Assembly: GCF_014203365.1 (NCBI RefSeq)
Contig: NZ_JACHIS010000001.1
Coordinates: forward strand, 4,836,001 to 4,900,000
DNA: 64,000 nt
Source of the DNA: Actinoalloteichus hymeniacidonis
GTDB lineage: Bacteria > Actinomycetota > Actinomycetes > Mycobacteriales > Pseudonocardiaceae
Direction of reading: 5' to 3'
Shown: positions 9,142 through 17,669 of the stretch, in pieces
Numbering within the stretch: position 1 is the first letter of the stretch
How the letters are laid out: the number at the start of each line of letters is the position of its first letter
Translations under genes and position numbers: made by a program
The notes under the pieces: generated by a model
Told to the model about the DNA's origin: nothing
Seen by the model: the letters and a program-made list of their open reading frames with translations, nothing else
Database searches by the model: none

Positions 9142-9909
9142 TCAACGCTTCCGGGTGCGTTCAGCCAGCCACGCCCCGGCCAGCAGCAGGGCGACGACGA
9201 TGACGAGTCGGAGGATCAGCGAGACGGTCGCGCCTAGCGAGGTGCCATCGAAAGCGAGCGGCCCAGAGGAGGCGGCATAGATCGGGCCCGCACCGAACCA
9301 TCCGGTGACGATCGCGTCGCCGACCACGGAGAACACGGTTCCGTTCGGGGTCGGGATCGGCAGTAGTGGGCTGGAGAAGACCAGCAGGAACCACGCCAGC
9401 ACCGCCACAATCCGTGCCAGCGCCTTCGGCAGCAACGCTCCCGCTACACCGGACAGCGCCGTGGCGATCAGTGCGGCCGGTGCGACAACGGTGGCGGTGA
9501 CGGCCAACGCACCCGGCAGCGACCAGGGACGCCCACCGATCATCTGCACCAGCCCCATCGTCAGGAGCACGACCAGGGAGGGGGCGATGACGACGGTGAA
9601 GGCGCCGAGCACGCGCGCGGTCCGCAGTAATGCCTGCGGAACGGAGGTGGCGGCTTCGATCTCGTGCATGCCGAACCTGGCCGAAACAGTGAAGAAGTCC
9701 GCGAACGCGGCCGCGTAGGCGATTCCGGTGAAGATTGCGATGATCTGTCCGGCAAACGCGAGGTCTTCTATCCCGCCGGTGCCGGGACGCCCCGGGGATA
9801 CGACCGCGAGCAGCGTCGCGAACGCGGTGAGCGGGACCGTGGTGAACCAGAGCGCGCTCTGCCTTCGCGCGACGCGGGAATGGGTGCGTGTCAGGCTGAT
9901 GAGCGTCAT
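9142..9909 (-). CDS. ABC transporter membrane protein
   Basis: A 255-residue protein with six predicted membrane helices (for example TTVPLTAFATLLAVV, QIIAIFTGIAYAAAFADFF, VVIAPSLVVLLTMGLV, TVVAPAALIATALSGVAG, VAVLAWFLLVFSSPLLPI and LVIVVALLLAGAWLAE). It has no enzymatic motif. Size and position directly before an ATPase gene fit an ABC-2 permease subunit. Its start overlaps the stop of the upstream membrane protein gene by four bases. Confidence 0.7.
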   Translation of the reverse strand: MTLISLTRTHSRVARRQSALWFTTVPLTAFATLLAVVSPGRPGTGGIEDLAFAGQIIAIFTGIAYAAAFADFFTVSARFGMHEIEAATSVPQALLRTARVLGAFTVVIAPSLVVLLTMGLVQMIGGRPWSLPGALAVTATVVAPAALIATALSGVAGALLPKALARIVAVLAWFLLVFSSPLLPIPTPNGTVFSVVGDAIVTGWFGAGPIYAASSGPLAFDGTSLGATVSLILRLVIVVALLLAGAWLAERTRKR

Positions 9910-10532
9910 ACCGTCGTCACCTTCGCGATGTTGCGTTCACCGTCGCCGAGCCGAGACCATGCCAGCCCGAACAGACCGGCTGCGGCCAGGAGCGGTAAGC
10001 CGCGCTGCCGATGCAGTGGAAGCACGTACGGGTCCCAGAGCATCGCGAGGCACATCCACGCCATGACGACCGCGATCGTCGTCGACGATGGCGTCCCGGC
10101 GAACGCCGCCGTGAACAACGCGATCACGGCGACGAACACGACCGCCCCGGCCGGAGAAAGCACGCTCGCCCAGCCGGTGTCGCGCGGCCATACCCCGAGC
10201 AGATGCAGCGGCGCCACCATGATGACTGCGCCGACAAGCCCCGACACGGTGCAGAGCATGGCGCGCAACAACTGGACGGTGCGGAACGACGTCGTCGTCG
10301 ACTCGTGCAGTTCGATCAGCGGGTCGCCGGTGAGGGCGACCGCAACGCAAACCCCGGCGCAGAGCACGAAGGCCTGGGCCAGCCAGCTCACCAGGCTCAT
10401 CGCCTGCGAGGGCGGCCACGCCGACGACGCCATCCAACCGACGACCGCAACCAGCGCACCCGCGATCAGCGGTCCGACCGCCACAGACAGACCGACGCGC
10501 CGCCATTGTGTCCGAAGCAGCGCTCCCGACAT
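9906..10532 (-). CDS. Hypothetical multi-pass membrane protein of the sigma/ABC operon
   Basis: A 208-residue protein with about six hydrophobic segments and no recognised domain. It probably belongs to the same transporter. ATG at 10532 is chosen because GAGGAG lies eight bases upstream; the GTG at 10547 would place the ribosome site inside the gene. Overlap of four bases with the following permease gene indicates coupled translation. Confidence 0.65.
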   Translation of the reverse strand: MSGALLRTQWRRVGLSVAVGPLIAGALVAVVGWMASSAWPPSQAMSLVSWLAQAFVLCAGVCVAVALTGDPLIELHESTTTSFRTVQLLRAMLCTVSGLVGAVIMVAPLHLLGVWPRDTGWASVLSPAGAVVFVAVIALFTAAFAGTPSSTTIAVVMAWMCLAMLWDPYVLPLHRQRGLPLLAAAGLFGLAWSRLGDGERNIAKVTTV

Positions 10533-10614
10533 CCCGGTTCTCCTCACTCACGGGCCCAGGCCCGCAGTTGTCTCCGGCCTTCGCTCGGTCAGTAGCGGCG
10601 AGGAGGGGAAAGGT

Positions 10615-11430
10615 TCACCCCGGTTCCGGGAGCCCGCCTCGAAGAGCGGTGGCAGACCTTGCGGACAGGACCGCGGCAGCGAGAATGAGGAGACCGACGC
10701 CTGCGACGCCCGCCGGGGTGATCGCTTCCCAGACCGCGCCGGAGAATGCACCGAGGCCGATGCTCGTCGTGCTGTTCGATGCCGGAGTCACCAGGGGAAT
10801 CACTACGAGGCCTGCGATCATGCCAGCCCACGGGACCGCCCAGATCGCCATGAAGGTCGCAACTCCGGCGATCACCGCCAGCGGAGCCAACCAGCCGGCC
10901 AGCACTGCGGCCAGCCCGCCGGTGTACCCCCACGCGGAGACCAGCGCCGAAGCCGCAGTGCCGGCAATCGCGTCGAGGACGAGCACGACTCCGATCCGCG
11001 CCATCAGCACGACCTGCGGCCCCAGCGGAGTCGACAGCGATACCGTGTCCGCGCGACCCGGCGACAGCGCCATCGTCACCGTCGCAGCCACGCCGAGCAG
11101 CATCAGCATGCAGAACCCCGACAACGCCGCCGACGCTGACTGGCTCACACCGAGGAAGCGGGCGGCGAGCACCGCCATCGTGACCGTCACCAGCACGATC
11201 GGCAGCACGAGCCACGGAACCACGCGCAACTGCGCCCACGCCAGTGCCCCGGCCAAGCGCAGGCTCCGACCCGCCGTCCAGCGTGGTGCGACAAGCGGTG
11301 ACGGCTGCGCGGAGATCCGCCGTCGGATCGCCGGGAATCCCGGTGCTCGCGGTCCACGCTCCGCCTCCCACCGGCGCAGAACGTCGCGGAGGTCTTCGCC
11401 CCGTGATCGGTCCGTTTCGGGTTCAGGCAT
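10615..11430 (-). CDS. Membrane protein directly downstream of the ECF sigma gene
   Basis: A 271-residue protein: an about 60-residue cytoplasmic N-terminus with charged helix (GEDLRDVLRRWEAERG), then six hydrophobic segments. It overlaps the end of the sigma gene by eight bases. A cytoplasmic helix plus membrane anchor encoded next to an ECF sigma factor is the arrangement of many anti-sigma factors, but no zinc-finger HxxxCxxC motif is seen. It could be either a non-canonical anti-sigma factor or another transporter subunit. Confidence 0.55.
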   Translation of the reverse strand: MPEPETDRSRGEDLRDVLRRWEAERGPRAPGFPAIRRRISAQPSPLVAPRWTAGRSLRLAGALAWAQLRVVPWLVLPIVLVTVTMAVLAARFLGVSQSASAALSGFCMLMLLGVAATVTMALSPGRADTVSLSTPLGPQVVLMARIGVVLVLDAIAGTAASALVSAWGYTGGLAAVLAGWLAPLAVIAGVATFMAIWAVPWAGMIAGLVVIPLVTPASNSTTSIGLGAFSGAVWEAITPAGVAGVGLLILAAAVLSARSATALRGGLPEPG

Positions 11431-11983
11431 CCTGCCTCCTCATTTCCTCGCGCAGCAGCCTGCGCGCCCGCGACACCCGGCTCTTGACCGTTCCCAGCGG
11501 CACACCGAGCACCTGGGTGATCTCCTCGTACGGCAGCTCGTGCAACCACGCCAACCGCACCACCTCGGCCAGGCTTTCTGGAAGTGCGTCGAGCGCGTGT
11601 AGCACAGCGGCTGTCTGGTCGGCCGCGATAATCAACTCGGCAGGACCAAGATCCTCGGACGGCACCTCGTTCACCTGTGCATCATCGAGGGGTTGCTGTG
11701 GGAGGCGTTTGCGCCGGGTGTGCATCGAGATCTGACGCTTCGCGATCCCGAGTAACCAGGTGAGTACCTTTGCATCGCGTCGAAACGCGCGGGCCGAACG
11801 CCAGCACCCGAGCCAGACGTCGGCGCTCACCTCCTCGGCGACCCCTCGGTCGGAGACCCGAGCAAGCACGAAGACGAATACGACCGGTCCGTAGCGGGCA
11901 TAGAGACCGCCGAGTGCGCGTTCATCGCCATTGCCGACCAGAGCCAACAGGTGATCATCGGTCTGCGGCTCATCGTCCCGCAC
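11423..11983 (-). CDS. ECF-family RNA polymerase sigma factor
   Basis: A 186-residue protein with sigma region 2 (ALGGLYARYGPVVFVFVLARV, then VAEEVSADVWLGCWRSARAF and AKVLTWLLGIAKRQISMHTRRKR, matching regions 2.2-2.4) and region 4 (LDALPESLAEVVRLAWLHEL, PYEEITQVLGVPLGTVKSRVSRARRLLREEM, the helix-turn-helix for the -35 element). GTG at 11983 is preferred since GGAG lies seven bases before it; a TTG at 11986 is the alternative. It heads an eight-gene operon with two ABC ATPases and a lipoprotein, so it may control that transporter and itself. I could not identify a convincing target promoter in the 196 bp upstream. Confidence 0.92.
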   Translation of the reverse strand: MRDDEPQTDDHLLALVGNGDERALGGLYARYGPVVFVFVLARVSDRGVAEEVSADVWLGCWRSARAFRRDAKVLTWLLGIAKRQISMHTRRKRLPQQPLDDAQVNEVPSEDLGPAELIIAADQTAAVLHALDALPESLAEVVRLAWLHELPYEEITQVLGVPLGTVKSRVSRARRLLREEMRRQDA

Positions 11984-12179
11984 CAACCAGCTCCACTTCG
12001 CTCCGCCGCTCCCATTCGATGGCCATCAGCGGATCAGTAGCGCCCATACCTTCCCGGGTTCACTGAGATCGGTACCTGACGACTGCGGGAGCGTGAACCG
12101 GCGCTACGCGGTTGCCGGGTGCCGTCATAGCCTGGTTCGACGGGAGCCCGAGCGTAGGGTCACTAGCCGACCACCCGGG

Positions 12180-13361
12180 TCAGCGAGGAGCGGCCAGCAC
12201 CTCGGCCAGCCCCTGCTGGAGATCGGCGATGAAGTACTCGGGAACCTCGAGCGAGGGAAAGTGCCCGCCGGTCTCGGGCTCCGTCCATCGGACGATCCGA
12301 CGGTATCGCTCCCCCGCCCAGGGTCGCGGGCACTTCTCGATGTCGCGGGGATAACTGGTGATGGCCGTCGGAACGTCGATCCGAAGCTCGGGATCGAGCG
12401 CATTGACGCCGCCGTGGCTCTCGAAGTAGATCCGGGCCGCCGACGCGCCGGTCCGCGTCAACCAGTACAGGGTGACGTCGTCGAGAACTCGATCTCTGGA
12501 GATCGTCTCGAAGGGGCTGAGCTCGGTGTCGGACCATTCGGCGAACTTGTCGAGGATCCAGGCAAGGAGCCCCACCGGTGAGTCGACGAGCGAGTATCCG
12601 ATGGTCTGCGGCCGGGTCGCCTGTTGTCTTGCGTAGGCCCCATGGCGGAGATAGAAGTCGTGGGTCTCCTCGGCCCACCTGCGTTCGGTCGGCGTCAGTC
12701 CGTCCGTGGTCAGTCCCGGCGGTGCCTGCGCCAACGTGGTGTGGATGCCGAGGACGTGCTCGGGGAAGCGGCCAGCGAGGACTGCGGTGATCACCCCTCC
12801 CCAGTCGCCGCCGTGGGCGAGGAACTCGTCGTAGCCGAGCCTGCCCATCAGGGTCACCCACGCGGCCGCGATGTTCTCGACTCCCCATCCGGTGGTGGTC
12901 GGCCTGTCGCTGTAGCCGAATCCGGGAAGTGAGGGAACCACGACGTGGAAGGCGGGTGCGTCCGGGGCGTGCGGCTCGGCCAGTTCGTCGACGATGTCGA
13001 CGAACTCGGCGATACTGCCGGGCCACCCGTGGGTCAGGATCAGTGGAATGGCGTCCACGCGTGCGGACCTGCGGTGCAGGAAATGGATTCCCAGCCCGTC
13101 GATGGTCGTGCGGAACTGACCGATCCGGTTTAGCCGCTGCTCGAAGGCGCGCCAGCTGTAGTCGGTGCGCCAGTAGTCCACGAGGTCGACGAGGTCGACG
13201 AGCGGAACGCCCTGGTCCCAGCGGCGCGCGCCGGTTGCGATGCGCTGGATCGTCTCCGGCTCCGGTAGTCGCTGCGCGTCCAGCCGCGCCCACAGATCGT
13301 CGAGGTCGGCCTCGGGTGCGTGCGCTTCGAACGGGTGCACGCGGTGGCTGGGACCGGACAT
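12180..13361 (-). CDS. Epoxide hydrolase family protein (EHN + alpha/beta hydrolase)
   Basis: A 393-residue enzyme of the microsomal epoxide hydrolase type. The N-terminal EHN segment (FEAHAPEADLDDLWARLDAQR, WDQGVPLVDLVDLVDYWRTDYSW) wraps the hydrolase core. The oxyanion-hole motif is HGWPGS, the nucleophile elbow HGGDWGG (Asp attacks the epoxide), and the catalytic His is in TGGHFPSLEVPEYF. The length fits the family. Substrates are usually xenobiotic or secondary-metabolite epoxides. It is divergent from the CGNR regulator gene with a 104-bp shared promoter region, which suggests that this regulator may control it. Confidence 0.9.
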   Translation of the reverse strand: MSGPSHRVHPFEAHAPEADLDDLWARLDAQRLPEPETIQRIATGARRWDQGVPLVDLVDLVDYWRTDYSWRAFEQRLNRIGQFRTTIDGLGIHFLHRRSARVDAIPLILTHGWPGSIAEFVDIVDELAEPHAPDAPAFHVVVPSLPGFGYSDRPTTTGWGVENIAAAWVTLMGRLGYDEFLAHGGDWGGVITAVLAGRFPEHVLGIHTTLAQAPPGLTTDGLTPTERRWAEETHDFYLRHGAYARQQATRPQTIGYSLVDSPVGLLAWILDKFAEWSDTELSPFETISRDRVLDDVTLYWLTRTGASAARIYFESHGGVNALDPELRIDVPTAITSYPRDIEKCPRPWAGERYRRIVRWTEPETGGHFPSLEVPEYFIADLQQGLAEVLAAPR

Positions 13362-13465
13362 GCGACCTCCTGGCCATAGACGGGATCGATAGCGGCAACA
13401 ATTGAACCGCCTATGCCGGTTCTAGCACGCCATCTCGGCAGCAGGCAACCAGCTATGGTGGTTCC

Positions 13466-14059
13466 ATGAGCGCCGAGTACCCCGAATTTCGCCTGGGCAC
13501 CGAACTGTCGACCAGCTTCACCGCGACGTTGACGGAACGCCGTGGCGACTCGGTGGAGCGCATCCCCACCCCCGCGCGGCTCGTCGATTGGTTGGCGCTG
13601 AGCGGCTTCGCGATCAACTCCTGCACCGCCGCCCAACTCGCACTCGCTCGCGAACTGCGCGAGTCGATTCACGCCGCCGCGACCGCGATCGCGACCGACG
13701 ACGCTCTCCCCGAGTCCGCTGTCCGAGTCATCAACGACCACAGCATTCGCGGTCGGGCCGCAGCCGTCCTCACCCCCGAGGGCGGCCGGGAGTGGCGACT
13801 GAGCTCGACGTCCAGCGTGGAGGATGCGCTGGGTGTCATCGCCGCAGACGCGATCGCCCTGATCACCGGGCAGCGCGACGGAAGATGGGCCTTGTGCGCA
13901 TCGCCGAGCTGCCGGGCGGCGTTCTTCGACACCAGCCGATCTCGCACGCGCAGGTGGTGCGAGATGAACACCTGCGGGAACCGGCAGAAGAAGGCACGAT
14001 TCGTCGCCAACCGTCGCAGGCAGCCCGAGCCTGCGCGAAATGGCTCGTCGACGTCATGA
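13466..14059 (+). CDS. CGNR zinc-finger regulator (ABATE domain)
   Basis: A 197-residue protein. The C-terminal zinc finger CASPSCRAAFFDTSRSRTRR followed by WCEMNTCGNRQKKARF has the four cysteines and the Cys-Gly-Asn-Arg block that name the family. The N-terminal part (RLVDWLALSG, ARELRESIHAAATAI) is the ABATE domain. Such proteins are presumed DNA-binding stress regulators. Start ATG at 13466. Divergently transcribed from the epoxide hydrolase gene. Confidence 0.92.
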   Translation: MSAEYPEFRLGTELSTSFTATLTERRGDSVERIPTPARLVDWLALSGFAINSCTAAQLALARELRESIHAAATAIATDDALPESAVRVINDHSIRGRAAAVLTPEGGREWRLSSTSSVEDALGVIAADAIALITGQRDGRWALCASPSCRAAFFDTSRSRTRRWCEMNTCGNRQKKARFVANRRRQPEPARNGSSTS

Positions 14060-14061
14060 GA

Positions 14062-14108
14062 CCGGGGGCGACGGCAGCCGGAAACCCTGCTCACCACCGT
14101 CGCCCCGG
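14062..14108. terminator. Candidate bidirectional hairpin between convergent genes
   Basis: CCGGGGGCGACGG (14062-14074) can pair with CCGTCGCCCCGG (14097-14108) with one bulged G; a second small stem (ACCGG/CCGGT, 14123-14136) follows. The site lies between the CGNR gene and the SDR gene, which converge. There is only a short T-rich run (gtttgctc). Confidence 0.45.
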
Positions 14109-14162
14109 GTTTGCTCAACCCCACCGGGTCCCCGGTAACCCTCTAGGCGTTGGAGAACTCGA

Positions 14163-15002
14163 TCACGCGTCGTCGCCGTGATCGGTGGCGGCCGCAGCCT
14201 CGCGGAAGGGCTCCGCCTCCCGGGCAATGCGCTCGGTGACCACGGCTCGACGATCCAAGGCATCCCGCCCGACGGGCAGATGCAGCGGGAGCCTCTCCCC
14301 GCTCGCGACCTGATAGATGAAGGCGGCCCCCTTGACCGGATCACCGGCCTGGGTGTGGTTGGCCTTATCCACCCAGTTCAGCGTGACGTGAGCCGGGGTG
14401 TCGTCGTAGTTCGCGATGCGTCGCCCCGACAACTGCACCGAGGACGTATCGAGGAGATCCGTACGGAACACCCCGGGTTCGACGACCATGCTCTGGATAC
14501 CGAACGGCTCCAGCTCTGCAACGAGAGCCTCACTGATCCCGGCGACGGCGAACTTGGACGACGAATACATGCTCACGCCCGGCTCGCCCTCGAATCCGGA
14601 GCGGGAGCCGATGTGCACGAGCTTGCCGCGCCCCGCCTTGCGCATCACCGGAAGAACGGCACGGGTGGTGTTGATCAGCCCGAATACGTTCACGTCGAAC
14701 AACGAACGGGTCTCTTCGTCGGTGATTTCTTCGAGGGCGCCGATCAGCGCGCGACCGGCGTTGTTCACCAGTACGTCGATCGTGCCGAACCGCTCGACGA
14801 CCGTTGCCACGGCCGCGCTGATCTGATCGGAATCGGTGACGTCCAATGCCACCGGCAGTGCCTGCGGGTGGGTGCGGACATCGGTGGGCAGTCGGTCCGG
14901 CCTGCGCGCAGCCAGAGCAACCTGCTCGCCACCGGCAAGGGCGGCGCGAGCGATCTCCACACCGAAGCCCCGAGCGGCGCCGGTGATCATCCAGACAGAC
15001 AT
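14163..15002 (-). CDS. Short-chain dehydrogenase/reductase
   Basis: A 279-residue classical SDR. The cofactor loop is TGAARGFGVEIARAAL (TGxxxGxG), followed by LDVTDSDQI, NNAG, the catalytic Ser in HIGSRSG and the YSSSK pair (YxxxK). R residues after strand 2 (AARRPDR) suggest NADPH preference. The substrate is unknown. It is divergent from the XRE-type regulator gene at 15156, a common pairing in which an MmyB-like regulator represses an oxidoreductase. Confidence 0.9.
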   Translation of the reverse strand: MSVWMITGAARGFGVEIARAALAGGEQVALAARRPDRLPTDVRTHPQALPVALDVTDSDQISAAVATVVERFGTIDVLVNNAGRALIGALEEITDEETRSLFDVNVFGLINTTRAVLPVMRKAGRGKLVHIGSRSGFEGEPGVSMYSSSKFAVAGISEALVAELEPFGIQSMVVEPGVFRTDLLDTSSVQLSGRRIANYDDTPAHVTLNWVDKANHTQAGDPVKGAAFIYQVASGERLPLHLPVGRDALDRRAVVTERIAREAEPFREAAAATDHGDDA

Positions 15003-15155
15003 AGTGCTTCCTTCTCCCGAGATCGAGGGCGATGAGGCCGCTGTCGAGCGGCCGTTCCATGCTCGGGCGGGCTCGGCGCGTGGTGAAGGCCCGACCTTTC
15101 CGGGGACAGATTGGGCTACCCGCCGCGCCTATGTCAGACCCTGATCCCGGCAAGA

Positions 15156-16052
15156 ATGGAAGCCATGAGCGAAGGCGCGGAATCCGCACTGGCCGGCTAT
15201 CTGCGTTCGGCACGAACGCGGCTCAAGCCCGAAGATGCCGGTCTGAGCGAGGCTGGCCCACGAAAGGTCACGGGGTTGCGTCGCGAAGAACTCGCGATGC
15301 TCGCAGGGGTGAGCGTCGACTACTACACCCGCCTCGAACAGGGCCGCAGCAAGAGCGCCTCCCCTGCGGTGCTCGATGCACTCGCCGACGCGCTGCGGCT
15401 CGACGACGCCGAACGGGCACACCTGCACACCATCGCCAGACCCATGCCCTTCCGACGGCGACGCGCAGCCAGAACCCAACGACTCCACCCCTCGACCAGG
15501 TCGTTGCTCGACACCCTCGACGCCGCACGGCGCCCGGCGTTCGTCCTCGGCAGGCGGCTCGACGTCCTCGGCCACAACCGGATTGCGGCACTGCTCATCG
15601 CCGACTTCGAGGTCATGCCCGCAAAGGAACGCAATCAGGCCCGATTCGTGTTCCTCGATGCCCATGCCCGCGAGCTGTACCAGGAATGGGACGGCGTCGC
15701 CGCCGATACAGCGGCCATGCTCCGCGTCGATGCGGGCAAGTATCCCGACGACCCCGCGCTCAGTCGTCTCATCGGCGAATTATCGATCCACAGCACCGAT
15801 TTCCGCAGATTGTGGGCTCGCAACCGCGTTCATCAGCGCACCACCGGCACCAAGGGCTACCGGCATCCGCTCGTCGGCACCCTCACGATCACCTACCAAG
15901 CGCTCGTCCTCGGATCCGATGCCGACCAAACGCTCTTGGTCTACGACACCGAGCCGGGCTCTCCCTCCGCGCACGCCCTGCAACTTCTCGCGGAGGGAGC
16001 CGGGAAATCCGACGCCGACTCGGCGATACCCAGCGGTATGCAGATCCGCTAG
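15156..16052 (+). CDS. XRE-family regulator with MmyB-like ligand-binding domain
   Basis: A 298-residue protein. Residues about 10-75 are a helix-turn-helix (GPRKVTGLRREELAMLAGVS, DYYTRLEQGRSKSASPAVLDAL), and the rest (RPAFVLGRRLDVLGHNRIAALL ... YRHPLVGTLTITYQAL) is the MmyB-like ligand-binding domain typical of actinobacterial regulators of this class. Start is uncertain between ATG 15156 and ATG 15165, since no strong ribosome site separates them. Divergent from the SDR gene, its likely target. Confidence 0.88.
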   Translation: MEAMSEGAESALAGYLRSARTRLKPEDAGLSEAGPRKVTGLRREELAMLAGVSVDYYTRLEQGRSKSASPAVLDALADALRLDDAERAHLHTIARPMPFRRRRAARTQRLHPSTRSLLDTLDAARRPAFVLGRRLDVLGHNRIAALLIADFEVMPAKERNQARFVFLDAHARELYQEWDGVAADTAAMLRVDAGKYPDDPALSRLIGELSIHSTDFRRLWARNRVHQRTTGTKGYRHPLVGTLTITYQALVLGSDADQTLLVYDTEPGSPSAHALQLLAEGAGKSDADSAIPSGMQIR

Positions 16053-16268
16053 CAGCTACTTCGCATCTGTCTGAGCGGTGCTGGCCGGGTGCGACCACAT
16101 GATGCGACCGGACAGCGTCCTGCGGAGAACACCGGTGCATTCCCCGCTGGGGGTCGGCGGGCTCCACCGCTTCGGCGGGCGTTTACAACGGTGGTTGTGC
16201 CGACTGAACCGCACGGACGGACGCCGTGGGCTCGGGTCCCGCACCGCATCTTCCTCTTCCCGCAGGAC

Positions 16269-17669
16269 TCAGCCACGTAGCCGTCCCTCGATCGCCGCTC
16301 TGGACGCGATCACCTGTTCCCGGAGCCGGTCGACGTCGACACCGACGAGTTCCCCCGCCCATTTGCGCGCGATGCCATCGACGAGCACGCCCTCGATCTC
16401 CCGCGTTCCCGCCCCGAGGACCAAGGTGCCGATCGCGTCGTTGCGGGGCATCGTCGCGATCGACTCGGCATCGACGATGATCAGGTCGGCCCGCTTGCCC
16501 GGCGTGATCGAACCCGTCTCATCGCCGAGCCCGACCGTCCGGGCCCCGGCGTGCGTCGCGAACTCCAAGACATCGTGCGTGGTGATTCGGGGCCCTGCGG
16601 GTCGGCCGGTTCGGGCGCCGTCCTCGACCGCCCGCATCCGCTGGATCGCCAACAGCACTCGCATCTGGGTGATCATGTCGCCCGCCAAGGCGACCTCGAC
16701 GTCGATACTCAGCCCTGGCCGGACACCCACCGCGAGAGCCTCGTCGATCGCGGGCACCGCGGTCTCCAAGCCGATCTGGCTATCGGAGGTGGGCGCCAGG
16801 GAGACCGAGGCCCCGGTGTCGCCGATGGCGCGCCAGGCGTCGCCGGTCAAACCGGTGGCGTGGATCAGCTCGACGGACGGACCGAGGATCCCCTGGCGCT
16901 CCCAGTCCAGGATGACCGCCGACGAGCTGCCTCCGAACACGGCGTCGATGCTCACTCCGATACCGAGGTCGCGAGCGAGCGCAGCGGGTTCGACGCCGTA
17001 GGCGATCCGCTCGCCGCCGATGGCGCCATCCGCCAGCATCCCCATCCGAACGGTCAGTCTGCCCCCGGCCATGCCGTTCCGATCGGCGACGATCCGGGCG
17101 AGATCGGCGGGCCACTGTTCGTCCCAGCTGCCGAAGTGCGGGGCCATCGAGGCATGCACACCTCGGATACCGCTGGCGACGAGTGCCTCGATGGCGGCGT
17201 CGGTGTGTGCGGCGCTGCGCGAGTTGTGGGAGAAGTCGAGCATCGTGGTGATGCCGCAGTCCAAGGCGGCCAACGCTGCCAGCCGGGTGCCGATCAGCAT
17301 GTCCTGCGGTGTGTAGGCGGGCGCGATCTCGCCCAGCGTCGTACCGACGTAGGAGGCGAGGTCACCGACGTCGGGCATGCTCCGGCGGAACTGGCTCTGC
17401 CAGGCATGCCGATGGGTGTCGACGAAGCCGGGGGCGAGGATCCGACCCCGTAGGTCGACGGCGGTAGCCGTCCGCAGCCGATCCGCGTGTTCTGGATCGG
17501 ACCGGAGATCGGCGCCGACGGCCACGATGCGCCCACCCTCGATGAATACGTCACCGGCAGGCAGATCGGGCACCGCCGGGTCCACGGTGACGATCGCCGC
17601 GCCGGTCAAGAGCAGCGGGCCGACGCCGTCGATCGAGGCGAGTACCGACCCGGTATTCGATCGGGTCAC
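16269..17669 (-). CDS. Amidohydrolase family protein
   Basis: A 466-residue metal-dependent hydrolase of the cytosine-deaminase/atrazine-chlorohydrolase-like class. ILAPGFVDTHRHAWQSQFRR carries the first metal-binding HxH. Further conserved elements are CGITTMLDFSHNS, the ELIHATGL histidine and the closing SITPGKRADLIIVDAE and VEGVLVDG-like strand (here IEGVLVDGIARKWAG) of the composite beta domain. The substrate is unknown. Its start overlaps the stop of the Atu4866 fusion gene by four bases, so they are co-translated. Confidence 0.85.
   Translation of the reverse strand: MTRSNTGSVLASIDGVGPLLLTGAAIVTVDPAVPDLPAGDVFIEGGRIVAVGADLRSDPEHADRLRTATAVDLRGRILAPGFVDTHRHAWQSQFRRSMPDVGDLASYVGTTLGEIAPAYTPQDMLIGTRLAALAALDCGITTMLDFSHNSRSAAHTDAAIEALVASGIRGVHASMAPHFGSWDEQWPADLARIVADRNGMAGGRLTVRMGMLADGAIGGERIAYGVEPAALARDLGIGVSIDAVFGGSSSAVILDWERQGILGPSVELIHATGLTGDAWRAIGDTGASVSLAPTSDSQIGLETAVPAIDEALAVGVRPGLSIDVEVALAGDMITQMRVLLAIQRMRAVEDGARTGRPAGPRITTHDVLEFATHAGARTVGLGDETGSITPGKRADLIIVDAESIATMPRNDAIGTLVLGAGTREIEGVLVDGIARKWAGELVGVDVDRLREQVIASRAAIEGRLRG

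Noticed and set aside
5151-12000. Integrative element inserted at tRNA-His carrying the ECF/ABC operon
   Set aside because: No integrase, no duplicated tRNA 3' end and no change of base composition were seen.
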